From SABY01 sp964593705 (lineage in GTDB: Bacteria; Bacteroidota; Bacteroidia; Bacteroidales; 4484-276), in assembly GCA_964593705.1 (NCBI GenBank), contig CAZQIV010000007.1, positions 1-64,000 on the forward strand: a DNA stretch of 64,000 nucleotides. The letters are read 5' to 3'. The notes beneath the pieces were generated by a model. It searched no databases. It worked only from the letters and a program-made list of their open reading frames with translations, and was not told the DNA's origin. Both the position numbers and the translations under genes were made by a program. Position 1 is the first letter of the stretch, and the number at the start of each line of letters is the position of its first letter. Positions 50,505 through 59,629 of the stretch are shown here, in pieces.

Positions 50505-50879
50505 GATTTTATTTTTATAAATTGATTGGCAAAAGTAATGGACATACGTTCAAAACAAAATCACACACATTAAAAAAATAAATATATGATGAGTATTTCT
50601 ATTTAAAGATCACAATCACAGCATTTTCATAACACTTTACAAGTTATTACAGCCGTTTTGCGCTATGCTTAGCAATGGATGAATAAAGAATATTTGGGGG
50701 TGATAATAAAAATGATTTTACCGAATTAAAGAACAGATTGTCTATTTAGAAAGATTGTTTCGATAACTGAAGGAGGGAGTTTGTTAAAATCATTCAGGTT
50801 AAATGACTTTAGTAAAATACAAAAGACTGCAAGAATACAATTTGAATGATGCGGATTTTTAGCATGGGAACACATTTAA
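50505..50879. other. gene-free leader region
   Basis: No coding sequence or recognisable element. The DNA is AT-rich with no strong hairpins up to the family A element at 50880. Confidence 0.4.
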
Positions 50880-51015
50880 TTAGTGTCCGTCCATAAAGTC
50901 GTCATTTTTCAATAATAAAAAAATCCTCCCGCAGATTTCGCTGATTAGCGCAGATAAAATCTGCGCTAATCAGCGAAATCTGCGGGAAACATTACTAAAA
51001 AGACAGGCTCTAAAT
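50880..51015. mobile_element. MITE-like element, family A, copy 4
   Basis: Left end TTAGTGTCCGTCCATAAAGT, right end GACAGGCTCTAAAT, same palindromic core as copy 3 (CGCAGATTTCGCTGATTAGC and complement). It lies just downstream of the ABC ATPase gene stop at 51056 and may serve as its transcription end. Confidence 0.7.
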
Positions 51016-51055
51016 AATAACGTCCCCACACTAAAAATCAGCTCTTGGTCTATTG

Positions 51056-51751
51056 CTATGCCGCGAAATACTCTTCCAGCTCCTTTAGCATATTATCTGA
51101 TTTAATGATGTCCTTGTAAACTTCACCTTTATCAAGCACCAGAATGCGACTGCAAACTTCGGTAACATGGTTGAGGTCGTGGCTCGAAACAAGCATAGTA
51201 GTGTCGGTGGTTTGCTTAAGCTCGTTCAACAATTTGATCAAGCGGATTTGGGTGGTGGGGTCAAGCCCGTTAAACGGTTCATCGAGGATCAGAATTTCGG
51301 GCTTTGGGAGCAGGGCAGCAGCAATACCAACTTTTTGCTGGTTACCACGCGACAGGTCTCTAATATATTTGGTTTTGCCCAAAATCTCACCATTGAAAAA
51401 GGTTTCAAAATCGGTATAAAATTTTTCAAGGTCGCCCTTGGGTAAGAGATAAACCCCGGCAATAAACTCAAAATATTCCTCGGGAGTAAGAAAATCGATG
51501 AGGTAGTTGTCGTCGAGGTAGGAGCCTGTAATTTTTTTCCATTGGGGATTTTCAGCCACATTTTCGTTGTTAATTTTTACCTCTCCGCTTGTTGCCCTTA
51601 TCAAATCGATAATAAGACGGAAGAAGGTGGTTTTTCCTGCGCCATTATTCCCTACCAAACCAAAAGCTTCGCCTTTGTTAATTTTTAATGAGGGCAAATT
51701 CAAAACGAGTTGATCGTTATATTTTTTTGTTAAATCGAATGTTTCTATCAT
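51056..51751 (-). CDS. ABC transporter ATP-binding protein
   Basis: A 231-residue ABC ATPase. Walker A GLVGNNGAGKTT, Q-loop region GSYLDDNYL, signature variant LSRGNQQKVG (instead of LSGGQ), Walker B PEILILDEPFNGLDP and H-loop VSSHDLNHV. The signature variant is normal for the exporter ATPases that pair with DUF5687-type permeases. It lies 21 bases downstream of the permease gene on the same strand and forms an exporter with it. Cargo is unknown. Confidence 0.92.
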   Translation of the reverse strand: MIETFDLTKKYNDQLVLNLPSLKINKGEAFGLVGNNGAGKTTFFRLIIDLIRATSGEVKINNENVAENPQWKKITGSYLDDNYLIDFLTPEEYFEFIAGVYLLPKGDLEKFYTDFETFFNGEILGKTKYIRDLSRGNQQKVGIAAALLPKPEILILDEPFNGLDPTTQIRLIKLLNELKQTTDTTMLVSSHDLNHVTEVCSRILVLDKGEVYKDIIKSDNMLKELEEYFAA

Positions 51752-51772
51752 TTTGCTAATTTTTTCTGTTGA

Positions 51773-53254
51773 TTAATATTTTTTTCTAAAGCCTTCGCCA
51801 ATCAGGTACCTACGTTCCAGGAATCGGTTAACAGCAATTTTTAGTAAGGGTTTGTTGAATACGATGGCCAGCAAACCAACTACGCCGATGGCATACAGGC
51901 CGTTATCGTAATACCCGAAAGCCCAAAAGGGTAAATATATCAGGAGCGGCGCCAGCATAACCGGGAAGGAAATTAAAAACTGTGTGGCGCTTACTCCCTG
52001 GTAATTAAAGGCTGCACCTTCCGACAGGTCGAGTCGTTTTTTATTATTTGTTGACATAAGAATAACAAAAACTGAACTCACCCCCATATTGAAAAGTGCG
52101 GCTATGAAATTGATCAAAAGAATTTTCATCCCAAAATACGCATAAGGAAGTGTAAGGATAAAGGAAATGATTGTAGAGGCTACCAGCAAGTTATGCTTGG
52201 CTTTAAAATAGAGATTGAAATTGTCGATGTGCGAAAGTATGCCATCAAAATAACTGCTTTCCCAACTTAAAAGGTATTGGCCATAAATAAGGGTTACGCC
52301 ACCTGTCATAAAAATACCAACAAAAAGTAACCATCCATTTTGACCGTATAGCTCGGGGTTTGGATAAAAAATGAGCCCATAAAGCAGGAAAATGGGCATA
52401 AAAACCAAGGTGCTTTTCGATCGCTTATTTCTTGTCATCAGTTTTAATTCGAGTATCATCAGGTTGCCGATTTCGCCAAAGCTCTTCAAATATTTGAAGT
52501 CGGAAACATTGCGTTTTCCCGATTTTTTCAAATTCAGGTTGTCCTCCGGATACAGATGAATGGTTAGGTCGCGGTAGTTAAGCATATATGCCAGACCCAA
52601 TATCGTAGCAAAAACAATAATCCAGACAGGATTTAATAAAGCGGCTGTGAACATAAGCGATGAAACATCGGTAAGAGAAATGACCTCGAAATATTCAGCA
52701 GCAGCAATGGCCGCTACCAATACTGTAATTACGATCGTAACAGCATTGTTCCCCGAAAGGTTTCGCTTGAACAGCAGGGCAAGAAAGTTTACACTCAAAA
52801 CGACCAAAATGATGGATAAAACATAAGCCGCTATCTCAAAACCTGAGTATTCCGGTACCATCTGAAAAAAGATGAATGGAGTGAAGATAAAGATGGGAAA
52901 GAAGTTAAAAGGTGCCAGAAGTGATTTCCCCAACACATAATTCACAAGCTTCGATTTTTTGATGGGCAAGTGTAAATAGGGCTGAATGGAAAGCACAGGC
53001 ACTTTTTGCATGAAAAACCTGACCATAAAACCCAGTGCAAATCCATACAATAAAAAAGAGTTGAATTTTTCTACCGGATCATCAGGAAATATTTCATCGA
53101 ATTCTTTACCAAGAAAAAAACTGCCGAGCATAAATTCGGCAAAAATTATGAAAAACAGGAAGCCCAGAAAAATTTTGATCCCCATGGATTGTTCCCACAT
53201 GGAAGATCGCCTGGTTTCCCGCATTTCGTTTTTAACAAACCATTTTAGTAGCAT
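51773..53254 (-). CDS. DUF5687-family ABC exporter permease
   Basis: A 493-residue inner-membrane protein with about 12 hydrophobic segments in two halves separated by a soluble loop (residues about 225-270, including NLKKSGKRNVSDFKYLKSFG). The N-terminus MLLKWFVKNEMRETRRSSMW and the LPIKKSKLVNYVLGKSLLAP phrase are typical of DUF5687, a Bacteroidota group of ABC-2-like permeases. The ATPase gene follows. I know of no established substrate. Confidence 0.85.
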   Translation of the reverse strand: MLLKWFVKNEMRETRRSSMWEQSMGIKIFLGFLFFIIFAEFMLGSFFLGKEFDEIFPDDPVEKFNSFLLYGFALGFMVRFFMQKVPVLSIQPYLHLPIKKSKLVNYVLGKSLLAPFNFFPIFIFTPFIFFQMVPEYSGFEIAAYVLSIILVVLSVNFLALLFKRNLSGNNAVTIVITVLVAAIAAAEYFEVISLTDVSSLMFTAALLNPVWIIVFATILGLAYMLNYRDLTIHLYPEDNLNLKKSGKRNVSDFKYLKSFGEIGNLMILELKLMTRNKRSKSTLVFMPIFLLYGLIFYPNPELYGQNGWLLFVGIFMTGGVTLIYGQYLLSWESSYFDGILSHIDNFNLYFKAKHNLLVASTIISFILTLPYAYFGMKILLINFIAALFNMGVSSVFVILMSTNNKKRLDLSEGAAFNYQGVSATQFLISFPVMLAPLLIYLPFWAFGYYDNGLYAIGVVGLLAIVFNKPLLKIAVNRFLERRYLIGEGFRKKY

Positions 53255-53429
53255 ATTATCATAAGTTTAGTTTAAAAAAAATTCACCTTGTTCAAAAATT
53301 ACTGCCCTTCCTTTTGGTCTTGTTTCCCGCAGACCTGCCTGCCGGCAAGGCTGGTTTCGCAGATATTCGCAGATAAAATCAGTGCTAAACTGCTGGAGAT
53401 TAAATGGCATCAGGTAAAAATAGTAACCC

Positions 53430-53756
53430 TTATTTAAGCTTGTCATTTTCCTTGTGCCTTGTTCCATCGCGGGTAGATTTCTTTTCCATATTTTTTAAAA
53501 ATGCGGTGGTAAGATCAACGCCGGTTTGGTTGGCCAGGCATATCAATACAAAAAGTACATCGGCAAATTCATCAGCTAAATCCTTATCCTTATCCGATTG
53601 TTTAAACTATTGCTCGCCATATTTTCTGGAAATAATCCGGGCCACTTCACCAACCTCTTCGGTTAAAATGGCCATATTTGTCAATTCATTAAAATATCGT
53701 ACACCAGTAGAATTTATCCATTTATCTACCGTTTTCTGGGCTTGTTCAATAGTCAT
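53430..53756 (-). pseudogene. MazG-like pyrophosphohydrolase gene with in-frame stop
   Basis: Reading from ATG 53756: MTIEQAQKTVDKWINSTGVR and then TEEVGEVARIISRKYGEQ, a TAG at codon 50 (53609-53607), then FKQSDKDKDLADEFADVLFV to a stop at 53432-53430. The whole frame otherwise matches MazG-type NTP pyrophosphohydrolases (E-x2-E and E-x2-D metal sites on either side). Homologues have Ser at this codon, so TCG to TAG would be a single change. It is likely a recent nonsense mutation; readthrough or a sequencing error are alternatives. Lies between the DUF5687 gene and the PerM gene. Confidence 0.85.
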
Positions 53757-53856
53757 TTTATCTTAAAATTTGAGCAAATATATTCAATGAATCCGATTAG
53801 TAGTAAATTTACGGGCTTCATTTTTTTAATGAAGGGAAATTTTACATCATCTGATT

Positions 53857-54993
53857 ATGGAAAGAAATTATTCATTTCTGAAAAAGGCTACTTATTTTTT
53901 GGCTTTCATTATTGCTTTTACTTTTATAGTAATTGTGGCCAAAAATTTCCTGGTTCCTGTTTTCTTTGGGCTCTTAATAGGCTCCCTGCTTTTTCCGGCA
54001 TGTCGTTTTATGTGCAGGAAAGGTATTCCCAAGGGACTCTCAATTTTTATTACTATCCTGTTGATGATGACCTTTATTGTCGGAATTTCATTCTTTTTTG
54101 CCGGGGAAATATCAAAGCTAACCAGCGATTTTCCTGCTTTGCGTAGTAAGGCGCTCGATAATGTAAATCAGATTTCCACTTTTATTGAAGATAATTTTGG
54201 TATTGAAACCGTACAACAAAAAAATTGGATAAGAGATCAAGTTTCAAACCTTTTTACTTCAGGTAACGATTTGCTTAATGAATTACTCAATGCCACAGCC
54301 GGTACTTTTTTTAAGATATTCATCATGCCGGTTTTTGTGTTTTACCTTTTATATTACCACGATAGGTTCAATTTTTTTGTAATGCGTATTGTACCTGATA
54401 CTGAAAAAATACGTACAAATAAAATATTGCAGGAGGTGTCGTTTGTATCGCAGCGTTACCTCGGAGGGGCGTTTATTGTTGTACTGATTCTATCCGTTTT
54501 AAATTCTCTTGGCCTCTATATTATTGGACTGCAATATGCCATACTGTTTGGTGTAATTTCTGCCTTCTTCAATTTTATCCCATATTTTGGCACCTGGATC
54601 GGGGCATTTTTCCCAATTATGTTTGCCATGCTAACCGGCGATACCCCGAATCTTGCCTTATGGGTTGTGGCTTTTTTTGCATTTATCCAATTTCTTGAAA
54701 ATAATATTTTAACACCCAACATCACGGGGGGTTATGTAAGGTTAAATCCGTTTATTACCATACTTGGATTGATTGCAGGCGGAATGGTTTGGGGTATTGC
54801 GGGCATGTTGCTAATCATTCCTTTTTTGGCTAGTTTAAAAATTGTGTTCGAAAATTTTGAATCCACCAGCGCACTTTCGTTTTTATTGGCCCGGCCCGCA
54901 AATGAACCCTATCAAAAGCGTGTGGATAAAATCAGGAAATTTCTTAAAGGAAAAAAGGCAAAAGACGATAACTACCAAAATCACTCAAATTGA
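53857..54993 (+). CDS. AI-2E/PerM-family membrane transporter
   Basis: A 378-residue protein of the AI-2 exporter superfamily (PerM/TqsA-like), with eight predicted spans and a long soluble loop between the third and fourth (residues about 85-150). Family features include VPVFFGLLIGSLLFP, FYLLYYHDRF, ISAFFNFIPYFGTWIGAFFP and the GGYVRLNPFITILGLIAGG motif near the end. These proteins move diverse small molecules or ions, so autoinducer export is not implied. The TGA stop overlaps the TTG start of the next gene by three bases, suggesting translational coupling with the RNA methyltransferase. Confidence 0.88.
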   Translation: MERNYSFLKKATYFLAFIIAFTFIVIVAKNFLVPVFFGLLIGSLLFPACRFMCRKGIPKGLSIFITILLMMTFIVGISFFFAGEISKLTSDFPALRSKALDNVNQISTFIEDNFGIETVQQKNWIRDQVSNLFTSGNDLLNELLNATAGTFFKIFIMPVFVFYLLYYHDRFNFFVMRIVPDTEKIRTNKILQEVSFVSQRYLGGAFIVVLILSVLNSLGLYIIGLQYAILFGVISAFFNFIPYFGTWIGAFFPIMFAMLTGDTPNLALWVVAFFAFIQFLENNILTPNITGGYVRLNPFITILGLIAGGMVWGIAGMLLIIPFLASLKIVFENFESTSALSFLLARPANEPYQKRVDKIRKFLKGKKAKDDNYQNHSN

Positions 54994-56156
54994 ATTCAAA
55001 AAACTTTATTTTAATTATAAAAACCCAGGCAGGTCTCGAAGAAAGTCTTGTGACTGAGGTTACTGAAGCTGGCGGCCGGGAGGTAGAGCCATTAATTCGC
55101 ACCGTAAAATGCAAAGCTGATAATGATGTAATGTATCGCATTAACTACACCTGCCGAACCGCCCTGAGGGTTTTAAAGGAAGTTGATGAATTTGAGGCTG
55201 ATAATGAAGAAGCATTCTACGAAGGCGTTAAGAAATTTAACTGGTTCGATTTATTAACTGTCGATCAGTCTTTCGCGGTAAATGCCACGGTAAGTAATAG
55301 TGCAATGACTCATTCGCACTATGTGGCACTAAAAACAAAAGACGCCATAGTTGATAAGTTTAGGGAAAAATTTAACAAACGGCCAAATATTGACCTGGGA
55401 AACCCTGATTTGCGCATTCAGGTTCATATTGCAGGCGTTCGTTGCACACTCCTCATCGACAGCTCGGGCGATTCGCTTCACAAGCGCGGATACCGTACAA
55501 GGCAAGGGGTGGCTCCAATTAATGAAGTGCTTGCAGCAGGAATGGTTTTATTGTCGGGATGGGATGCAAAAACCGATTTGCTCGATCCCATGTGTGGCTC
55601 GGGAACCATTGTGTGTGAAGCCAACATGATTGCCCGAAAAATCCCGGCAGGGTATTTCAGGAAAGATTATGGATTTATAAAATGGAAAGATTTTGATGGT
55701 GGATTATGGAAAAAAATTGTTGAAAATGAAAATTCAAAAATAATCCCTGCAAAATGCAAAATTTATGGTTCGGACGTGAATCAAAATGCCATTTCTCTAT
55801 CACATGAAATATTGAAAAATGCCGGCTTCGAAAATGATATCGACATCAAACAGGTAGCTTTTGAAGACAGTTCACCCCCAAATGTTGATGGCGGGTTTAT
55901 TATTTTTAATCCTCCTTACGGCGAACGAATTCAAAAAACCGATCTCTTTGCTTTTTATAAATTGATTGGTGATGTATTGAAATCGAAGTACGCGGGCTAT
56001 GAAGCCTGGCTAATAAGCTCCGATTTCGGTGCTTTAAAAAGCGTTGGGCTAAAGACATCACGAAAAATACCACTTTTCAATGGTCCGCTCGAATGCAGGT
56101 TTGTAAAATATGAACTTTACAAAGGGAGTCGGAAAGGTATTTCATCGGGTTTGTAA
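54990..56156 (+). CDS. THUMP-domain class I SAM-dependent RNA methyltransferase (RlmL N-terminal-type)
   Basis: A 388-residue protein: N-terminal ferredoxin-like and THUMP domains (residues about 1-160) binding RNA, then a Rossmann methyltransferase domain with SAM motif LLDPMCGSGTIVCEANMIAR and the N2-guanine-type catalytic motif FIIFNPPYGERI (NPPY). This is the Bacteroidota form of the 23S rRNA m2G2445 methyltransferase without the second RlmK half. The start is TTG at 54990, overlapping the PerM stop; no ATG upstream fits MNSKNFILIIKTQAGLEESL. Assignment to 23S rRNA is by family, and the exact base is inference. Confidence 0.9.
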   Translation: MNSKNFILIIKTQAGLEESLVTEVTEAGGREVEPLIRTVKCKADNDVMYRINYTCRTALRVLKEVDEFEADNEEAFYEGVKKFNWFDLLTVDQSFAVNATVSNSAMTHSHYVALKTKDAIVDKFREKFNKRPNIDLGNPDLRIQVHIAGVRCTLLIDSSGDSLHKRGYRTRQGVAPINEVLAAGMVLLSGWDAKTDLLDPMCGSGTIVCEANMIARKIPAGYFRKDYGFIKWKDFDGGLWKKIVENENSKIIPAKCKIYGSDVNQNAISLSHEILKNAGFENDIDIKQVAFEDSSPPNVDGGFIIFNPPYGERIQKTDLFAFYKLIGDVLKSKYAGYEAWLISSDFGALKSVGLKTSRKIPLFNGPLECRFVKYELYKGSRKGISSGL

Positions 56157-56221
56157 GTAAATTTCATTTTATATAGTCTATCAGATCACAGTCCCAAAAA
56201 ATAACCGGGTTTTATGATTTG

Positions 56222-56337
56222 TTAGCAACAAAGCGATTTGAGATACACCGCAGCATCTTTCCAAGCCCCAAATGCTGACTCTAAATTCAAAGCTTGTAAA
56301 AATGCTGCTACTTCTCAACATATAAAAAACGTTGATA
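56222..56337. repeat. attC-like site before the R-M genes, site 5
   Basis: Inner arms GCAGCATCTTTCCAAGC (56250-56266) and GCTTGTAAAAATGCTGC (56292-56308) match at 15 of 17 positions. Outer boxes TTAGCAAC (56222-56229) and GTTGATA (56331-56337) approximate the R'' and R' attC boxes. The methyltransferase gene starts 62 bases later. Confidence 0.5.
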
Positions 56338-56398
56338 AAAATTTAATAATTAATGTTTCTAAAAATTTTTAATTTCATTGACAGTCATTTAATTTGCA

Positions 56399-58372
56399 AT
56401 GATGGAAAATAGAAATGAAATAAGATATTTTCGTAAAAAGCTACTTGATTGGTTTGATACCAATAAAAGAATTTTTCCATGGAGAAAGGAGAATATTGCA
56501 AATTATGAGCTTATTATGAGTGAAATTCTTCTCCAAAGAACAAGAGCAGAGACAGTTGCAAAATATTATAATACCTTTTTCAATAAATATCCTAATTGGG
56601 AGGAAATTAGAAATGCCTCTATAGAAGATTTAGAAGATATTCTAAGACCTTTGGGGTTATTTAAGCATCGAGCAAAAAGGCTTTTCAAAATAATAGAGGA
56701 ATACAATAAAAAAAACGGCATTTTACCCCGAAATTCTAATGAAATAAATGATTCTACCCTTGCAACTTTGTACATCTCCAATGCTTATGAATTATTTATT
56801 CTTAACAAACGTGCTCCTTTATTAGATGTTAATATGGCTAGAGTACTGAGCAGATTCTTTAATCCAAAAAAAGTTAAGGATGTAAGAAATGAAAAAGAAT
56901 TACAAGAATTTGCTAAAACAGTTATTAATGTCAAAAATTGTAAAGAATTTAACTGGGCAATTTTAGATTTTGCTGCAATTGTATGCAAATCACACAAGCC
57001 TGATTGTGTTAATTGCCCATTGAAAAGTAAGTGTAGGTTTTTCTCTAAAGAAACTGAGCGGATGGATGCAGAGGAACCACAGTTAAATATTTATTACGAT
57101 AATAGAGAAGTTGAATTACAAAAAGAGAAAAAATATAGAGTACTATCACTTTTTTCTGGTTGTGGTGGAATGGATTTAGGATTTGAAGGAAATTTCATAG
57201 TCCATGAAAAAAGTATAAACAAAAGACATAATCCTGATTTCATTGGAAAAAAGGAAAAAGGAAATATGATAAGGCTAAGACCGACAAAGTTTCAAACTGT
57301 TTTTGCAAATGACATAATTAATGATGCCAGAAATGCTTGGGTAAATTATTTTCAGGAGAAAGGGTATTCTTCTGAAATATTTCATGTTGAAAGTATTGTT
57401 GACTTGGTGAAATTACACAAACAAGGAGTGAATGTATTTCCCAAAGACATTGATATTGTAACAGGAGGATTTCCTTGCCAAGATTTTAGTGTATCGGGAT
57501 TAAGAAATGGATTTGAATCCCATAAAGACCATACTGGAAAAAAAATAGGCAAAAAAGATCCAACAGTTGAAACCAGGGGGCAACTTTACATGTGGATGAA
57601 GGAAGTCATTGACATTGTTCAACCAAAGATATTTATTGCTGAAAACGTGAAAGGTCTTGTCAATCTTTCAAACGTTAAAGATATAATACAGCAGGATTTC
57701 GCAAAAGCTAATGGTAATGGGTATATCGTGCTTCCCCCTCAAGTTTTGCATGCGGCTAATTATGGTGTTCCACAATCGAGAGAAAGAGTTTTCTTTATTG
57801 GGCTTAAAAAAAGTGAATTAAAAAAAGGAGTATTAGAAGAATTCGAGAAAGATACAATTTCAAAAGAATATACCCCCTATCCAATACCTTCTCATTCAAA
57901 GGATGTTAGATTTAATGGTTGTATTGAATATGTTAAATTAAAAGATATTTTCAATAATTTGGATGAACCAGAAAGCTCTTTAGATCCGTCACAAATGTAT
58001 TATTCCAAGGCAAAATTCATGGGAAAACACTGTCAGGGTCAAACTGAAATTAATCCTGATGGTATTAGCCCGACAATTCGGGCAGAACATCATGGAAATA
58101 TTGAATACCGAAGACTTTCATTAGAGAATGGGGGTAAAATAAAAAAAGAATTAAATAGTGGGATGAATGAAAGAAGACTTACCCCCAGAGAATGTGCTTT
58201 AATTCAGACTTTTCCTTCAGACTATGATTTCGTTATTCCATCAAACGGAAGAAATTTTTTTATAAGCCCTTCTTCTGCATACAAATTAATAGGAAATGCT
58301 GTTCCTCCATTATTAGCATATCATGTTGCAAAAAAGATAGAAAAACAGTGGGATAAATACTTTAAAGAATAA
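56399..58372 (+). CDS. fusion of MutY/Mig-like DNA glycosylase with C5-cytosine DNA methyltransferase
   Basis: A 657-residue bifunctional protein. Residues 1-215 form an HhH-GPD glycosylase: FPWRKENIANYELIMSEILL (Glu42 region), catalytic Asp143 in LLDVNMARV, and a [4Fe-4S] cluster with Cys196-x6-Cys203-x2-Cys206-x5-Cys212. A gapless alignment with endonuclease III puts Tyr125 where that enzyme has Lys120, the same change as in the thymine glycosylase Mig.MthI (Tyr126), so monofunctional T:G repair is the likely job. The hairpin LPGVG is degenerate (LATLY). Residues 245-657 are a cytosine-C5 methyltransferase: motif I LSLFSGCGGMDLGFEG, catalytic Cys360 in GGFPCQDFSVSGLRNGF, ENVKG, VPQSRERVFFIG and the end motif TPRECALIQTFP. 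The restriction gene follows after 4 bases. AT-rich; probably transferred. Confidence 0.9.
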   Translation: MMENRNEIRYFRKKLLDWFDTNKRIFPWRKENIANYELIMSEILLQRTRAETVAKYYNTFFNKYPNWEEIRNASIEDLEDILRPLGLFKHRAKRLFKIIEEYNKKNGILPRNSNEINDSTLATLYISNAYELFILNKRAPLLDVNMARVLSRFFNPKKVKDVRNEKELQEFAKTVINVKNCKEFNWAILDFAAIVCKSHKPDCVNCPLKSKCRFFSKETERMDAEEPQLNIYYDNREVELQKEKKYRVLSLFSGCGGMDLGFEGNFIVHEKSINKRHNPDFIGKKEKGNMIRLRPTKFQTVFANDIINDARNAWVNYFQEKGYSSEIFHVESIVDLVKLHKQGVNVFPKDIDIVTGGFPCQDFSVSGLRNGFESHKDHTGKKIGKKDPTVETRGQLYMWMKEVIDIVQPKIFIAENVKGLVNLSNVKDIIQQDFAKANGNGYIVLPPQVLHAANYGVPQSRERVFFIGLKKSELKKGVLEEFEKDTISKEYTPYPIPSHSKDVRFNGCIEYVKLKDIFNNLDEPESSLDPSQMYYSKAKFMGKHCQGQTEINPDGISPTIRAEHHGNIEYRRLSLENGGKIKKELNSGMNERRLTPRECALIQTFPSDYDFVIPSNGRNFFISPSSAYKLIGNAVPPLLAYHVAKKIEKQWDKYFKE

Positions 58373-58376
58373 TAAT

Positions 58377-59423
58377 ATGGTTATTTCAGTTAATCCAACA
58401 CCTTCTCAAATAGAATTTGATGCACTATTAAATAGTGCCCTTGATTCATTGGTGTTGGAATCAAAACTTAAACAGGATGAATACTTAACATTATTGGGAA
58501 AAAAATTTGAAGGACGGGTTTTAACCCACATGAATGAACAAACACAAGGCACGCCTTTTGAGAATTCTATCGAACTAATTTCTGGTCAAAAATTTCCCGA
58601 TATTATTGCTAATAAATATTATGGAATAGAGGTTAAAACAACCAAAAGAAACCATTGGACAACTACTGGAAATTCAGTACTTGAAGGAACAAGGGTTGAT
58701 GGTATAGAACGAATTTACATTATGTTTGCTAAAATGGTTAAACCTGTGGAGTTCAAATGTAGATTATACGAGGATTGTCTGACGGATATTGTTGTTACTC
58801 ATTCTCCTCGATATAAAATAAATATGAATCTTGATGCTGGCCAAACAATCTTTGATAAATTAGGAATTCCCTATGAGAATTTGAGAAATTCACCTAATCC
58901 AATTAGCCCCATAGTTGATTATTACCGACAGTTTTTGAAACCAGGTGAAGAAATTTGGTGGTTAGATCAAGAAGAATCTGTTTCTAAAGATTTGATTATA
59001 AAATTATGGAATAACCTAAATATCGAAACAAAAAGGCAATACATGATAAAATCCATGATTTTATTCCCCGATATTTTTAGTAATCGTCCAGATAAATTCA
59101 ATAAGCTTGCGGTTTGGCTTGTGAATTTCGAGAGTATTGTTTGCCCAAACGTGAGAGATGTATTCACTGCTGGTGGACAAGGTACTATTACATGGAATAA
59201 TGAAAACTACACCAACATTCCTAAGATTGTTATTAAACTAACGGATTCACTTGAACAAATAAAAATACATCTTGATAACTTTAGCCCTGAGATTTTGGAA
59301 TATCATTGGCAAAAATCGATAACTGATAAATTCAAAGATTGGTTAGATTTAATTGTTGAGAATACCACGCACATGAAACTCAAACTGGATTTACGAAAAT
59401 ATATTGAAAAAAATATCAAATAA
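58377..59423 (+). CDS. type II restriction endonuclease, PD-(D/E)XK type
   Basis: A 348-residue protein encoded 4 bases after the methyltransferase. The catalytic core fits PD-(D/E)XK: Asp75 in KFPDIIANKYYGIEVKTTKR, Glu85 and Lys87 in IEVK, with Glu45 (FEGRV) as a possible helix residue. The sequence after the core (RNHWTTTGNSVLEGTRVDGI) recalls HindVP-like enzymes, but I cannot name the recognition sequence. With the upstream methyltransferase it forms a complete restriction-modification pair, methyltransferase first. The region is AT-rich and bounded by attC-like hairpins, consistent with a mobile cassette. Confidence 0.78.
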   Translation: MVISVNPTPSQIEFDALLNSALDSLVLESKLKQDEYLTLLGKKFEGRVLTHMNEQTQGTPFENSIELISGQKFPDIIANKYYGIEVKTTKRNHWTTTGNSVLEGTRVDGIERIYIMFAKMVKPVEFKCRLYEDCLTDIVVTHSPRYKINMNLDAGQTIFDKLGIPYENLRNSPNPISPIVDYYRQFLKPGEEIWWLDQEESVSKDLIIKLWNNLNIETKRQYMIKSMILFPDIFSNRPDKFNKLAVWLVNFESIVCPNVRDVFTAGGQGTITWNNENYTNIPKIVIKLTDSLEQIKIHLDNFSPEILEYHWQKSITDKFKDWLDLIVENTTHMKLKLDLRKYIEKNIK

Positions 59424-59425
59424 TA

Positions 59426-59490
59426 TGCAAGCACATTGCCAAAGCCCCATTTGCCGATGCTCAACCCAAAGCTTTGTAAAAGAGCTTGCT
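59426..59490. repeat. attC-like hairpin after the restriction gene, site 6
   Basis: Arms TGCAAGCACATTGCCAAAGC (59426-59445) and GCTTTGTAAAAGAGCTTGCT (59471-59490) are imperfect complements. The central CCCCATTTGCCGATGCTCAA resembles the middle of the site at 56222-56337 (CCCCAAATGCTGACTCTAAA). Together the two sites frame the R-M genes. Confidence 0.45.
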
Positions 59491-59629
59491 TTTGACAATG
59501 ATACAAAGAACGCCCAGTTATTAACATGCGGAAAATGCCAATAGGTAAAATTGTTGAATCCGGTTAAACAATTCTTGCTTTTTTGAGTTAATCAAAAGGT
59601 AAAATAATTTAATATTTAGGAGAAAAAAT

